Below are positions 7,873 to 14,310 of a stretch of DNA of 34,876 bases, in pieces. A model generated the notes under the pieces. That model searched no databases, was not told where the DNA came from, and was given only the letters and a program-made list of their open reading frames with translations. The stretch lies in assembly GCA_024681935.1 (NCBI GenBank), contig JAIKZX010000155.1, positions 1 to 34,876 on the forward strand, written 5' to 3'. Within the stretch, counting starts at the first letter, position 1, and each line of letters opens with the position of its first letter. This DNA is from Fretibacterium sp. GTDB taxonomy: Bacteria; Synergistota; Synergistia; Synergistales; Aminobacteriaceae. A program made the translations under genes and the position numbers.

Positions 7873-7989
7873 TTATACAATAAAAAACTTACCTCCCTCC
7901 GCTCCGGGGCGGAAGGATGTCACAGAAAGCGCAGAAAAGCCGCACACCCTGGCGGGCGCAGGCAAAAAGCCTGAACTACATCACGTCAT
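7873..7989 (-). CDS. Possible selenocysteine-containing mini-gene or leader peptide before yedE
   Basis: A strong AAGGAGGG site on the minus strand sits 9 bases before ATG (7989), but the frame reads ATG ACG TGA. If the TGA (7981-7983) is read as selenocysteine, the frame stays open for 38 residues, starting M-T-U-C-S-S-G, with a second Cys at 16, and stops at 7873-7875, 15 bases before the yedE ATG. No other start near this ribosome binding site gives more than two codons. It begins 33 bases after the stop of the upstream gene, like an operon member. A recoding hairpin is not convincing: CAGGC/GCCTG lies 12 bases after TGA at the start of its loop, and a 4-bp CCTG/CAGG stem lies 22 bases after. 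It could instead be a two-codon leader or chance. Confidence 0.3.
7882..7916 (-). promoter_or_regulatory. Hairpin with T-run in the yedE leader (possible attenuator)
   Basis: On the minus strand an 8-bp stem (7909-7916 with 7895-7902, one G-U pair) with a 6-base loop is followed, after seven bases, by six T residues (7882-7887), 25 bases before the yedE start. The gap between stem and T-run weakens a terminator call. It could couple yedE expression to translation of the mini-frame upstream. Confidence 0.4.
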
Positions 7990-8022
7990 CCTGTCCACCC
8001 TCCTTTTTTAACCTGTTTCCCG

Positions 8023-9531
8023 CTAATCGTCGCTTGAACGGGGCGCCAGCATCTGTCTGAAAGTCTTGGACGTCTCGCTCGACAGGACACGGTAACCCTT
8101 TTTCTCCTTTGTCATCCACAGGAAGTAGTCCTTGTAGAATGAGTCAGCCATGGCAATCAGGTTCTTCTTCCTGTTCTCCTTTATCTGTTCGTATGGGTTC
8201 TTCAGATGACGGTCCTCATCGCTGTCCCAGCGGTACGCCGCGAGCGCATAGCTGAGAGATTTGCTCGCTCCTCCCGAAGGGAAAACAGGGATAAGCAGGC
8301 TGTTGTCTGACCAGTCGTAAGTTCCCAGCCCCTGACCGGGCACGAAGATGACCCGGGGAATGCCGTACATACGGACGCGCGGCACATTGAACATATCTAT
8401 GTCCATCGCGCTCATGGACTCAAGCTCCGCAGCGGACGCCCTGAAGTCAATGGGGGGGGCATCCGTGGGGCAGAAAGGCGACTCGTCACAGCGCGCATGC
8501 TTGGCAGGGACAGTAAGATATTCCTTCTTTTTAACCAACAGGGAGCGCAGCTCGTGCCACCGCATTTGAGTCGAAAAGTCAGTGCAGGATTCGGCAAGCT
8601 TCTTTGCGCGCCGTTTGATCTTCTTCTCGTCATTCCGGCTGTAGAGGAGCTTCTTGGCCAGGACCTTTGTATTTTCCTGGATATCGATAAAGCGCTCCGC
8701 GTACTCCGGCGGCAGAACCCCATTCTTCTGAGCCGAGGAGATCATGAGGAGTACAGCTTCTTCCGCCTCATAATAAATGACCCGTTCCTGGCGGATCTGA
8801 TGCCGGACGGACTCCTCCGCCTCACGGTATTCCGGCACGCGCGTGAAAACCTTCATCGCCGAGAGCAGGCAGTTGTCCATGTCCCCCGACAGCTTCCGCA
8901 GATCCAGAGGGGTGTCGGGCAGAAATTCCTCCCAAATCTTCTTAAGCAGGGCAGCGCGCTGGTACTGAGCCCTCTCAAGCTGACCCTGGAGGATCATTTC
9001 ACGCTCCGAGGCCTCAGGCCCCGCCAGGGGAACCGGGCCGGGGGTTTCCATGAGCATTGCCCAGGTCTCCGCAATATAATCCGAGAATGAGAGATATGGA
9101 AAGATTCCCCCATCGCTCCGGGAGCTCATGAGCGTACTCATGTCAAGGTCCCTGTAGAAGGGCAGTGTCCAGTCGGCGAGGATGCCAAAATCGATGAAAA
9201 GCCGTTCCGTCTTGTCAAAGGCGAGACTTGTAGGGGAATGGCTCGCCTGAGGATCAATCTGGGCCTCCAGGAGGGCGAAAAGCACATCCCAGTAGCAGCT
9301 TGACATGTCAGACCATATCTTCTTGGCCTGGACGCGGTCATCCGTGTTCTTGGACGTGAGGAGCGGGGCACGTTTTTTTGCCAGCCCCTTAAGCTTGGTG
9401 ACGGCCTTCTGGACCACAGGAACTTCTCTCCAGCGGGGAAAGAGGACCGTCCCCCGGATATCCTGCATTTTATCAATAGTGCTCTGCATCTGGGCGATGC
9501 TGGGAATTTTAACGGGACCAGATTTTGGCAT
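8023..9531 (-). CDS. Conserved-looking 502-residue protein of unknown function
   Basis: I do not recognise this protein. It is soluble (no hydrophobic segment long enough to cross a membrane and no signal peptide), mostly helical and charged. About residues 270-345 form a Lys/Glu/Arg-rich helical region. A more globular patch near 390-430 (RMYGIPRVIFVPGQGLGTYDWSD) looks beta-rich and could be a compact domain with an exposed glycine loop. Near the C-terminus Trp, Tyr and charged residues alternate (YKDYFLWMTKEKKGYRVLSS). The ATG has an AGGAGGT site. It lies 26 bases after the sirtuin stop on the same strand and before yedE, suggesting co-transcription. No catalytic motif was found. Codon use matches the neighbours, so it seems native. 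Confidence 0.75.
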   Translation of the reverse strand: MPKSGPVKIPSIAQMQSTIDKMQDIRGTVLFPRWREVPVVQKAVTKLKGLAKKRAPLLTSKNTDDRVQAKKIWSDMSSCYWDVLFALLEAQIDPQASHSPTSLAFDKTERLFIDFGILADWTLPFYRDLDMSTLMSSRSDGGIFPYLSFSDYIAETWAMLMETPGPVPLAGPEASEREMILQGQLERAQYQRAALLKKIWEEFLPDTPLDLRKLSGDMDNCLLSAMKVFTRVPEYREAEESVRHQIRQERVIYYEAEEAVLLMISSAQKNGVLPPEYAERFIDIQENTKVLAKKLLYSRNDEKKIKRRAKKLAESCTDFSTQMRWHELRSLLVKKKEYLTVPAKHARCDESPFCPTDAPPIDFRASAAELESMSAMDIDMFNVPRVRMYGIPRVIFVPGQGLGTYDWSDNSLLIPVFPSGGASKSLSYALAAYRWDSDEDRHLKNPYEQIKENRKKNLIAMADSFYKDYFLWMTKEKKGYRVLSSETSKTFRQMLAPRSSDD

Positions 9532-9557
9532 TAATAAAACCTCCTAAATCTTTCGCA

Positions 9558-10265
9558 TCATCGGGACAGCAGGGCATCCCGCATAAGGGCAAGGCCCTTC
9601 GAGGCCCCCTCGTGGAAGACGGTGAAGTGCAGACTGGAGGGCACAGATACCTCTTTGGGGTCAATCAGGAAAGCGCGGGTGCTGCCGCGCAGATCATGAA
9701 CCAAACCCGCAGCGGGATACACGTTCAGAGATGTGCCCACAACGGCGAAGATGTCCGCGGACCTCACCCACCGGGAAGCCTCGGAGATCATGGGGACGGC
9801 TTCGCCAAACCAGACGATGTGAGGGCGCAGCAGGGCCCCGTCCTCTCCCCTTTCGCCATACTCCATCCGCCGGTAGCCGATGTCGTATATTTTGTTCTCG
9901 TCGTTTACGCTTCGGGCCTTTGTCAACTCGCCATGGAGGTGCAGGACATTTGTGCTTCCGGCCCTCTCGTGGAGGTCGTCCACATTCTGCGTAACAATCC
10001 TCACTTCGAAGAAATCCTCCAGCTTCGCTAAGATATAGTGCCCCTCATTGGGCTCCGCTTTTTCAAGCTGAGTGCGCAGGCCATTGTAAAAGTCGACCAT
10101 CAGACGGGGGTTTCGGTACCACCCGTCGATACTTGCAACGTCATCCACGTTGTAGTTCTCCCAGAGCCCTCCGGCGTCGCGGAAGGTACTGAACCCGCTC
10201 TCTGCGCTCATTCCCGCCCCGGTCAGTACAACCAGGCGTTTTTTTTCATCCTTCGTGGCGCTCAC
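9558..10265 (-). CDS. Sir2-family NAD-dependent protein deacylase lacking the zinc-binding cysteines
   Basis: Sirtuins remove acyl groups from lysines using NAD+, releasing nicotinamide and O-acyl-ADP-ribose. The 235-residue protein has the NAD-binding GAGMSAESGFSTFRDAGGLW (about 16-35), TQNVDDLHERAGS (92-104) and the catalytic His111 in VLHLHGEL. LRPHIVWFGEAVP and GTSLNVYPAAG close the Rossmann core. The zinc module usually placed between the catalytic His and LRP contains no cysteine here (residues 112-145). A zinc-free version of this segment is, as I recall, also seen in sirtuins of Bacteroidetes. The only sensible start is GTG at 10265, with GGGAAG upstream; earlier starts lie far into intergenic DNA. 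It precedes the unknown 502-aa gene on the same strand. Confidence 0.9.
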   Translation of the reverse strand: MSATKDEKKRLVVLTGAGMSAESGFSTFRDAGGLWENYNVDDVASIDGWYRNPRLMVDFYNGLRTQLEKAEPNEGHYILAKLEDFFEVRIVTQNVDDLHERAGSTNVLHLHGELTKARSVNDENKIYDIGYRRMEYGERGEDGALLRPHIVWFGEAVPMISEASRWVRSADIFAVVGTSLNVYPAAGLVHDLRGSTRAFLIDPKEVSVPSSLHFTVFHEGASKGLALMRDALLSR

Positions 10266-10351
10266 ACTCCATTCTTCCCATAATCTCGAATACGCTATAA
10301 TAATATAGAAATTATCGCACACTTTGGCGAAAAAAACAGCGGAGGCATGGC
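10266..10351. promoter_or_regulatory. Divergent promoter region between sirtuin and methyltransferase genes
   Basis: An 86-base AT-rich gap between divergent genes. A TATAAT box lies at 10296-10301 on the plus strand and an overlapping TATTAT is readable on the minus strand. No convincing -35 hexamer is visible for either. A CGGAGG ribosome binding site (10341-10346) serves the plus-strand gene. Confidence 0.45.
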
Positions 10352-10963
10352 ATGAAAGGAAGAAAAATAACAAATAAAGGGCAGAAATCCCACCTTGGGC
10401 AGGACATGGTGTTCCTGCGGCGCTTTTTTGGAGCCCCGCGACAGGTGGGCAGCGTCGCTCCCAGCTCACGTTTTCTGACCCGCGCAATGCTGGACCGTGT
10501 GGACTGGGTCAACGCGCGCAGCGTGGCCGAGCTTGGGGCGGGGACAGGGGTCTTTACCCGCGAGATTGTGAAACGCGCCCACCCGGATGCCAAGATTTTG
10601 GTCTTCGAGGTGGATCCCGCGCTCCAGGCCCTGATCCGCGCGGAACATCCCACCCACCCGGGCCTGCGGCTCTACGGCGACGCACAGGAGCTCACCGCCA
10701 TCATGAAGGACGAGGGCATCGAGACCCTGGACTTCGTGATCTCCAGTCTGCCATTCACAGTGCTGCCGCAGGAGGTCTCCGAGAACATCCTGAACGCCGT
10801 CCAGAATGCGCTGAAGCCGGACGGACGTTTTGTTGCCTATCAGTACTCCTCAATCATGAAGTCCAGGCTGGCCGCACGTTTTTCCGACATTCGGACGAAG
10901 TTTGTCCCCCTCAACATTCCGCCGGCCTTTGTCTATGACTGCGGGGCACAGCTCCGCTCCTGA
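10352..10963 (+). CDS. SAM-dependent methyltransferase, phospholipid N-methyltransferase-like
   Basis: A 203-residue class I methyltransferase. Motif I is ELGAGTGVFTREI (about 60-72), motif II ends in an acidic residue (VFEVDPAL), and the segment FGAPRQVGSVAPSSRFLTRAML just before it is typical of the PmtA-like/COG3963 family that methylates phosphatidylethanolamine. The SSLPF motif (about 131-135) and a QYS stretch also fit. Related rRNA adenine dimethyltransferases share parts of this pattern, so rRNA or another substrate cannot be excluded. The first ATG (10347) runs into TGA after two codons, leaving ATG 10352 with CGGAGG 5 bases upstream as the start. It stands alone between a divergent promoter region and a strong terminator. 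Confidence 0.75.
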   Translation: MKGRKITNKGQKSHLGQDMVFLRRFFGAPRQVGSVAPSSRFLTRAMLDRVDWVNARSVAELGAGTGVFTREIVKRAHPDAKILVFEVDPALQALIRAEHPTHPGLRLYGDAQELTAIMKDEGIETLDFVISSLPFTVLPQEVSENILNAVQNALKPDGRFVAYQYSSIMKSRLAARFSDIRTKFVPLNIPPAFVYDCGAQLRS

Positions 10964-11001
10964 CGAATCAAAGACGAACGCCGCCAGACTCAAAGCCGAT
11001 T

Positions 11002-11037
11002 AAAAGACCGGTCCTGAACAGGGCCGGTCTTTTATCT
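11002..11037 (+). terminator. Intrinsic terminator after the methyltransferase gene
   Basis: A 13-bp stem (11002-11014 with 11021-11033, one G-U pair) and 6-base loop, followed by a short T-rich run. It isolates the methyltransferase gene from the island that follows. Confidence 0.88.
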
Positions 11038-11092
11038 ATCCATTATAATAATAGTATAGAAAGACGACGGATATTATTACGGAGAGCGAAGG

Positions 11093-11257
11093 ATGGACCA
11101 GAAGGACGTGAGGACGAAACATATCAACCCGGCGTTGGGCGCCGCCGGCTGGGAAGGCGCAGACTATCTTCTGACGCATCGCACCACGGCCTGGAAAAGG
11201 AACGGAGCAGACTGTGAGGAGGAATCAAAATGCGGATTAAGAACATCCATCTTTTGA
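11093..11257 (+). pseudogene. Relic of a type I restriction HsdR (or related helicase) N-terminus
   Basis: A 54-codon frame starting with M-D-Q-K-D and containing VRTKHINPALGAAGW followed by EGADYLLTHR. HsdR and related restriction/DEAD-box proteins begin with an ETR..xIDPALKAAGW stretch and, some 35 residues later, show ADYILRYR before the nuclease PIAVVEAK motif. Here those two blocks are joined directly, as if the stretch between were deleted, and nothing matching the nuclease core follows. The tail of the frame (after about 11190) reads into the ribosome binding site and first 28 bases of the next gene and is probably meaningless. It could instead be a short functional peptide. The 52 bases ahead are AT-rich with TATAAT at 11044-11049 but no clear -35. 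Confidence 0.45.
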
Positions 11258-12495
11258 ATTACCGCGGCATGGAGGACCTGACCGTGGACTTCGGCCCCGG
11301 GGTCAATCTCATCATAGGCGACAACGCCGCGGGAAAGTCGTCGCTGCTGAGTGGGCTCAGCGTGGCGCTTGCTCATTTGCTGACAGGGAACGGGGAGCCT
11401 TTTTTCCACATGGACAAGGAGGATGTCCGCGCCGCAGTCCATCCCGCCGGTGACGCGACGACGAGCGTGGAATATTATACGCCGACAATCGTCGAGGGTG
11501 AATTTGAATTTCGCGGCGGTTCCTGGCATTATTCCTGCAGAAAGGACAACGAGGTGAGCGTTCCTCATGTCGATATTCCATCGGGTAAGGCCGAATGGGA
11601 TAAAATGCAGGAAATGTTCAACGACAACAGCGCCACCCTGCCGCTGATCAGTTATCAAAACGATGAGCGGAGCCTGATTCCATTCGATGAAGCGATGCAG
11701 CCGGACGGCCAGATTGAACGCCGGCAGGGCTATCATAACTGCCTGAGCGGAAAGCCTTTTTTTGAAAGCGTGCAGAACTGGTGCGCCCGGATGGATTACA
11801 TCGGGTACAAGCTGAAGCATGAGCCCGTGGAGTATGGGCTGTTCAAGAGGATCGCGTCAAGGTTCATAACGGAGCTCACGGAGAGCGCAGACGCTGTGCA
11901 GGTCGACTTTTCACCCGCGCTGAACCGCCTCGTGTACTCCGAGGGCGGAAACAGCTACTTTATCCACAACCTCAGCGCGGGGTATCAGAGTGTTCTGTGT
12001 CTCATCATGGAACTGGCCTACCGGACGGCTCTGCTGAATCCCCGTCTGGATAACCTGAGCTCTTTGGAGGGAGTTGTGCTGATAGACGAAATAGATCTGC
12101 ACCTTCACCCCCGCTGGCAGTGGAAGATTCTCGGGGCGCTGCGGGCGACATTCCCCGGCGTCCAGTTCATCATCGCCACGCACTCGCCCATTGTCATCTC
12201 CTCGGCGGAGGACGCAAAACTGATTCTCATGGAGGGTTCCGGCACGGTTAAGGAACTTCCGGACGCCTACGGCTATAACATCGGCGACGTTCTGGAACTG
12301 GCACAGAGCAGCATGGATATGCCGCAGGAGGTCATGAAATGGCGGCGTGAGATTGAACAGGCACTTGACGAGAACGATCTGCCCCGGGCCGAGGGCATAG
12401 TCCGGGCGGCGGAGGTTAAACTGGGGAAGGACTCGTCCGCGGTAAAGAGAATGCGGGATTTTCTGGAAGTCAACAAGTGGATTGTGGATGAGTAG
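11230..12495 (+). CDS. ptuA: AAA/ABC-type ATPase, Septu PtuA-like defence protein
   Basis: A 421-residue SMC/ABC-class ATPase of the OLD/RecF-like defence type. Walker A is GDNAAGKSS (30-38), the signature is LSAGYQ (248-253), Walker B is GVVLIDEIDLHLHP (281-294) and the switch histidine lies in IIATHSPIV (315-322). The start MRIKNIHLLNYRGMEDL is typical of these proteins. The inserted middle (about 60-240) probably forms the family-specific arm. A GAGGAGG site precedes the ATG. Immediately downstream is an HNH nuclease gene, the arrangement of Septu phage defence, where PtuA holds and releases PtuB. Retron-associated copies look similar, but no reverse transcriptase is present here. ATPase identity is certain; the Septu assignment rests on the pairing. 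Confidence 0.72.
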   Translation: MRIKNIHLLNYRGMEDLTVDFGPGVNLIIGDNAAGKSSLLSGLSVALAHLLTGNGEPFFHMDKEDVRAAVHPAGDATTSVEYYTPTIVEGEFEFRGGSWHYSCRKDNEVSVPHVDIPSGKAEWDKMQEMFNDNSATLPLISYQNDERSLIPFDEAMQPDGQIERRQGYHNCLSGKPFFESVQNWCARMDYIGYKLKHEPVEYGLFKRIASRFITELTESADAVQVDFSPALNRLVYSEGGNSYFIHNLSAGYQSVLCLIMELAYRTALLNPRLDNLSSLEGVVLIDEIDLHLHPRWQWKILGALRATFPGVQFIIATHSPIVISSAEDAKLILMEGSGTVKELPDAYGYNIGDVLELAQSSMDMPQEVMKWRREIEQALDENDLPRAEGIVRAAEVKLGKDSSAVKRMRDFLEVNKWIVDE

Positions 12496-12497
12496 CC

Positions 12498-13211
12498 ATG
12501 CTGTACATCAAAAAATCTCAGCCTTCAGGAAGGGTCATCAATGACATCAGCCGGATTAAAACTGAGCATAAGGACCTTCTGGACAGGCACAGCTCCTCAT
12601 TTGGGCGGAAAGCCTTTGACTATCTGGACAAGTCCCTGATCCGGAAGTGCCTTCTCAGAGAACAACATGGGCTTTGCGGGTACTGTATGAGGCGCATCAG
12701 TGAGGATAACACAACGATAGAACATTACGAGCCCATAGATAAGAATCCGGACGGCGCTCTGGATTATGAGAATATGCTTGGAACCTGTGACGGGGGCAGA
12801 ACAATAGACAGAGCGGACTGGGTGGATGGCCGCCATATCTTATGCTGTGATGCGGCAAAAGGGAATCGGGAGCTTACAATAAGCCCATACGACAAAAGCC
12901 ACATGGACAAAATCCGATACAGCGAGGACGGCAGGATATACACGCACCCAAAGGACGAGGCGCTCGAAAGGGATATCAACGAAATCCTCCACCTCAATGG
13001 GAGGGATGGCCTCGACACATCGACAGGGCTCCTTCGCGGAAGACGGGAGGCGTACAGGTCGTATGCTGAAAAAATGAGGCGTCAGGGCAGGGACCTCAGC
13101 CGGGCTTATATTGAAAGGCGAATAAAAGCCATAGAGAGCCAGGAAATCTATCCGGAGTTCGCCGGGGTCATCCTGTTTCTCCTGAAAAGGAAACTCAGAC
13201 AGATTTTGTAG
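12498..13211 (+). CDS. ptuB: HNH endonuclease, Septu PtuB-like effector
   Basis: A 237-residue protein of the HNH type seen in PtuB and retron-linked nucleases. The metal-site pattern is CGYC (60-63), IEHYEP with His76, LDYENML with Asn92, Cys97, then ILCCDAAKGN (114-123); the family usually has His-Cys-Asp where this has Cys-Cys-Asp. Family members cut nucleic acid when released by the partner ATPase. The ATG lies 2 bases after the ptuA stop, so the two are translationally coupled. Base composition is lower in GC than the housekeeping genes around it, in keeping with horizontal transfer. No terminator with a T-run follows; the 313-base gap downstream holds an inverted repeat and a structured leader. 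Confidence 0.7.
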   Translation: MLYIKKSQPSGRVINDISRIKTEHKDLLDRHSSSFGRKAFDYLDKSLIRKCLLREQHGLCGYCMRRISEDNTTIEHYEPIDKNPDGALDYENMLGTCDGGRTIDRADWVDGRHILCCDAAKGNRELTISPYDKSHMDKIRYSEDGRIYTHPKDEALERDINEILHLNGRDGLDTSTGLLRGRREAYRSYAEKMRRQGRDLSRAYIERRIKAIESQEIYPEFAGVILFLLKRKLRQIL

Positions 13212-13243
13212 TACACAGGACATCAGGGGATAACAGCTCTTTT

Positions 13244-13319
13244 GTGCCCCCATTGTCCATCATGAGAAATCGTTATTGAGGGCCTTGCCGGAGAATCTGT
13301 TGCCGTTTATGGGGGGCAC
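13244..13319. repeat. Inverted repeat downstream of the ptuB-like gene
   Basis: GTGCCCCCAT (13244-13253) recurs inverted as ATGGGGGGCAC (13309-13319), one extra G, 55 bases apart. It sits at the right side of the putative defence island. It could be a transcript-end structure or the edge of a lost mobile element; I see no gene within it. Confidence 0.35.
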
Positions 13320-13340
13320 TCAGTATCCCGGCGATTGTAA

Positions 13341-13524
13341 TATAATAGACATAGAGTGCAACATGGCGGCAGGGAAAAGACCGGGTGTTTCGCCAGGGAT
13401 ATGCTGGGCCCCCGGGAAGCGCCCCACGCTTCCCTACGACATAGCCGACCGGCCGAACGCCGCCCTCCCTTGGGGGGGTGCGTAAGCTCGGCCGTCTGGC
13501 CAGAGAGGAGCTGTAAGATTTCCG
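13341..13524 (+). promoter_or_regulatory. Promoter box and structured leader ahead of the rluB-like gene
   Basis: A TATAAT box lies at 13341-13346 (no clear -35). The roughly 170 bases from there to the ATG can fold strongly. Hairpin A is GGGAAGCG/CGCTTCCC (13414-13421 with 13427-13434, 5-base loop). Hairpin B is CGGCCGA/TCGGCCG (13450-13456 with 13488-13494), extended inside by ACGC/GCGT (13457-13460 with 13480-13483) and a C-run/G-run stem. A GGCC/GGCC stem (13491-13494 with 13499-13502) competes with B. The ribosome binding site GAGGAG (13505-13510) follows. I could not match it to a known riboswitch or housekeeping RNA. Confidence 0.5.
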
Positions 13525-14268
13525 ATGAGGCTCAATGCCTACGTGGCCTCGTGCGGCGTGGCTTCGCGGCGTAAAGCGGACGAGCTCGTCCGGGCGGGGA
13601 GGGTGCAGGTCAACGGAAAGATTATTCTTGCTCCGTTCTTCGCTGTTGGGGCGGAGGATGAGGTGCTGTGTGACGGACAGAAGCTGAAACCCTCCCGTCT
13701 GGTGTACCTGGTGATGAACAAGCCTGCCGGAGTGGTTTGTGCAGTGAGTGACAATTATGACCCTGTGGTGGTGGATCTTCTGCCGGCGGATGTGCGGGCT
13801 CTCCGCGTCTATCCGGCGGGGCGGCTGGATCGTGAGAGCGAAGGGCTCCTTCTCCTCACGAATGACGGTGCGTTCGCTCAGAGCATTCTCCACCCCTCAA
13901 AAGGGGTTCATAAGGAGTACGAGGCTCTGCTGAATATTGAGATTAACGAGCGCCAGCTTGAACGGTGGCGGGCCGGTTTCGATTTTGAGCTGGAGGACGG
14001 CGGGCATCCCGGCGAAAGCCGTCATGTGGCGCCTCTTTCCCTGACCGTTTTGGAGCGGGCGCCGCAGGGCCGATGGGTCTCCATTGTCATCGGAGAAGGG
14101 CTGAAGCGGGAGGTTCGCGTCATGGCGAACCGGGCAGGCTTTTCCGTGCAGAGGCTGATTCGGCGGCGTATTGGGAAACTGACTTTGACTAAACTTCGTC
14201 CGGGAGAATTTATGGATTTGTCTTTTTCCGAACTCTCTACTAAAATAGTCAACGGAGGAGAAGTCTAA
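13525..14268 (+). CDS. rluB: 23S/16S rRNA pseudouridine synthase, RluB/RsuA family
   Basis: Isomerises a specific uridine in rRNA to pseudouridine. The 247-residue protein starts with an S4 RNA-binding domain (about 1-60, ASCGVASRRKADELVRAGRVQVNG) and continues with the catalytic domain: MNKPAGVVC, then GRLDRESEGLLLLTNDG with the catalytic Asp, then KEYEALL and the C-terminal GLKREVRVMANRAGFSVQRLIRR. All are family hallmarks. RluB modifies 23S and RsuA 16S RNA; the presence of the S4 domain does not separate them, so the exact target is inferred from the usual cmk-linked RluB context. The ATG is 14 bases from the GAGGAG site, longer than usual, and follows a strongly folded leader. The HDOD gene follows after 42 bases. 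Confidence 0.88.
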   Translation: MRLNAYVASCGVASRRKADELVRAGRVQVNGKIILAPFFAVGAEDEVLCDGQKLKPSRLVYLVMNKPAGVVCAVSDNYDPVVVDLLPADVRALRVYPAGRLDRESEGLLLLTNDGAFAQSILHPSKGVHKEYEALLNIEINERQLERWRAGFDFELEDGGHPGESRHVAPLSLTVLERAPQGRWVSIVIGEGLKREVRVMANRAGFSVQRLIRRRIGKLTLTKLRPGEFMDLSFSELSTKIVNGGEV

Positions 14269-14310
14269 ACCACCTGTATGGGGGATGGACGTAATTAAGG
14301 AGGATGGGGC

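Noticed and set aside
7866-7879. TATAAT in the yedE leader as a promoter -10 box
   Set aside because: It ends only about a dozen bases before the start codon and has no -35; a transcript from there would lack the ribosome binding site.
11041-13340. Retron associated with the ATPase/HNH pair
   Set aside because: No reverse transcriptase frame (no YxDD motif) and no msr-msd-like element was seen in the flanks.
13353-13524. SRP RNA, 6S RNA, RNase P RNA or cobalamin riboswitch in the rluB leader
   Set aside because: I looked for the conserved cores of each (for example the GGAAGCAGCC loop of SRP RNA) and did not find them; only generic strong hairpins remain.
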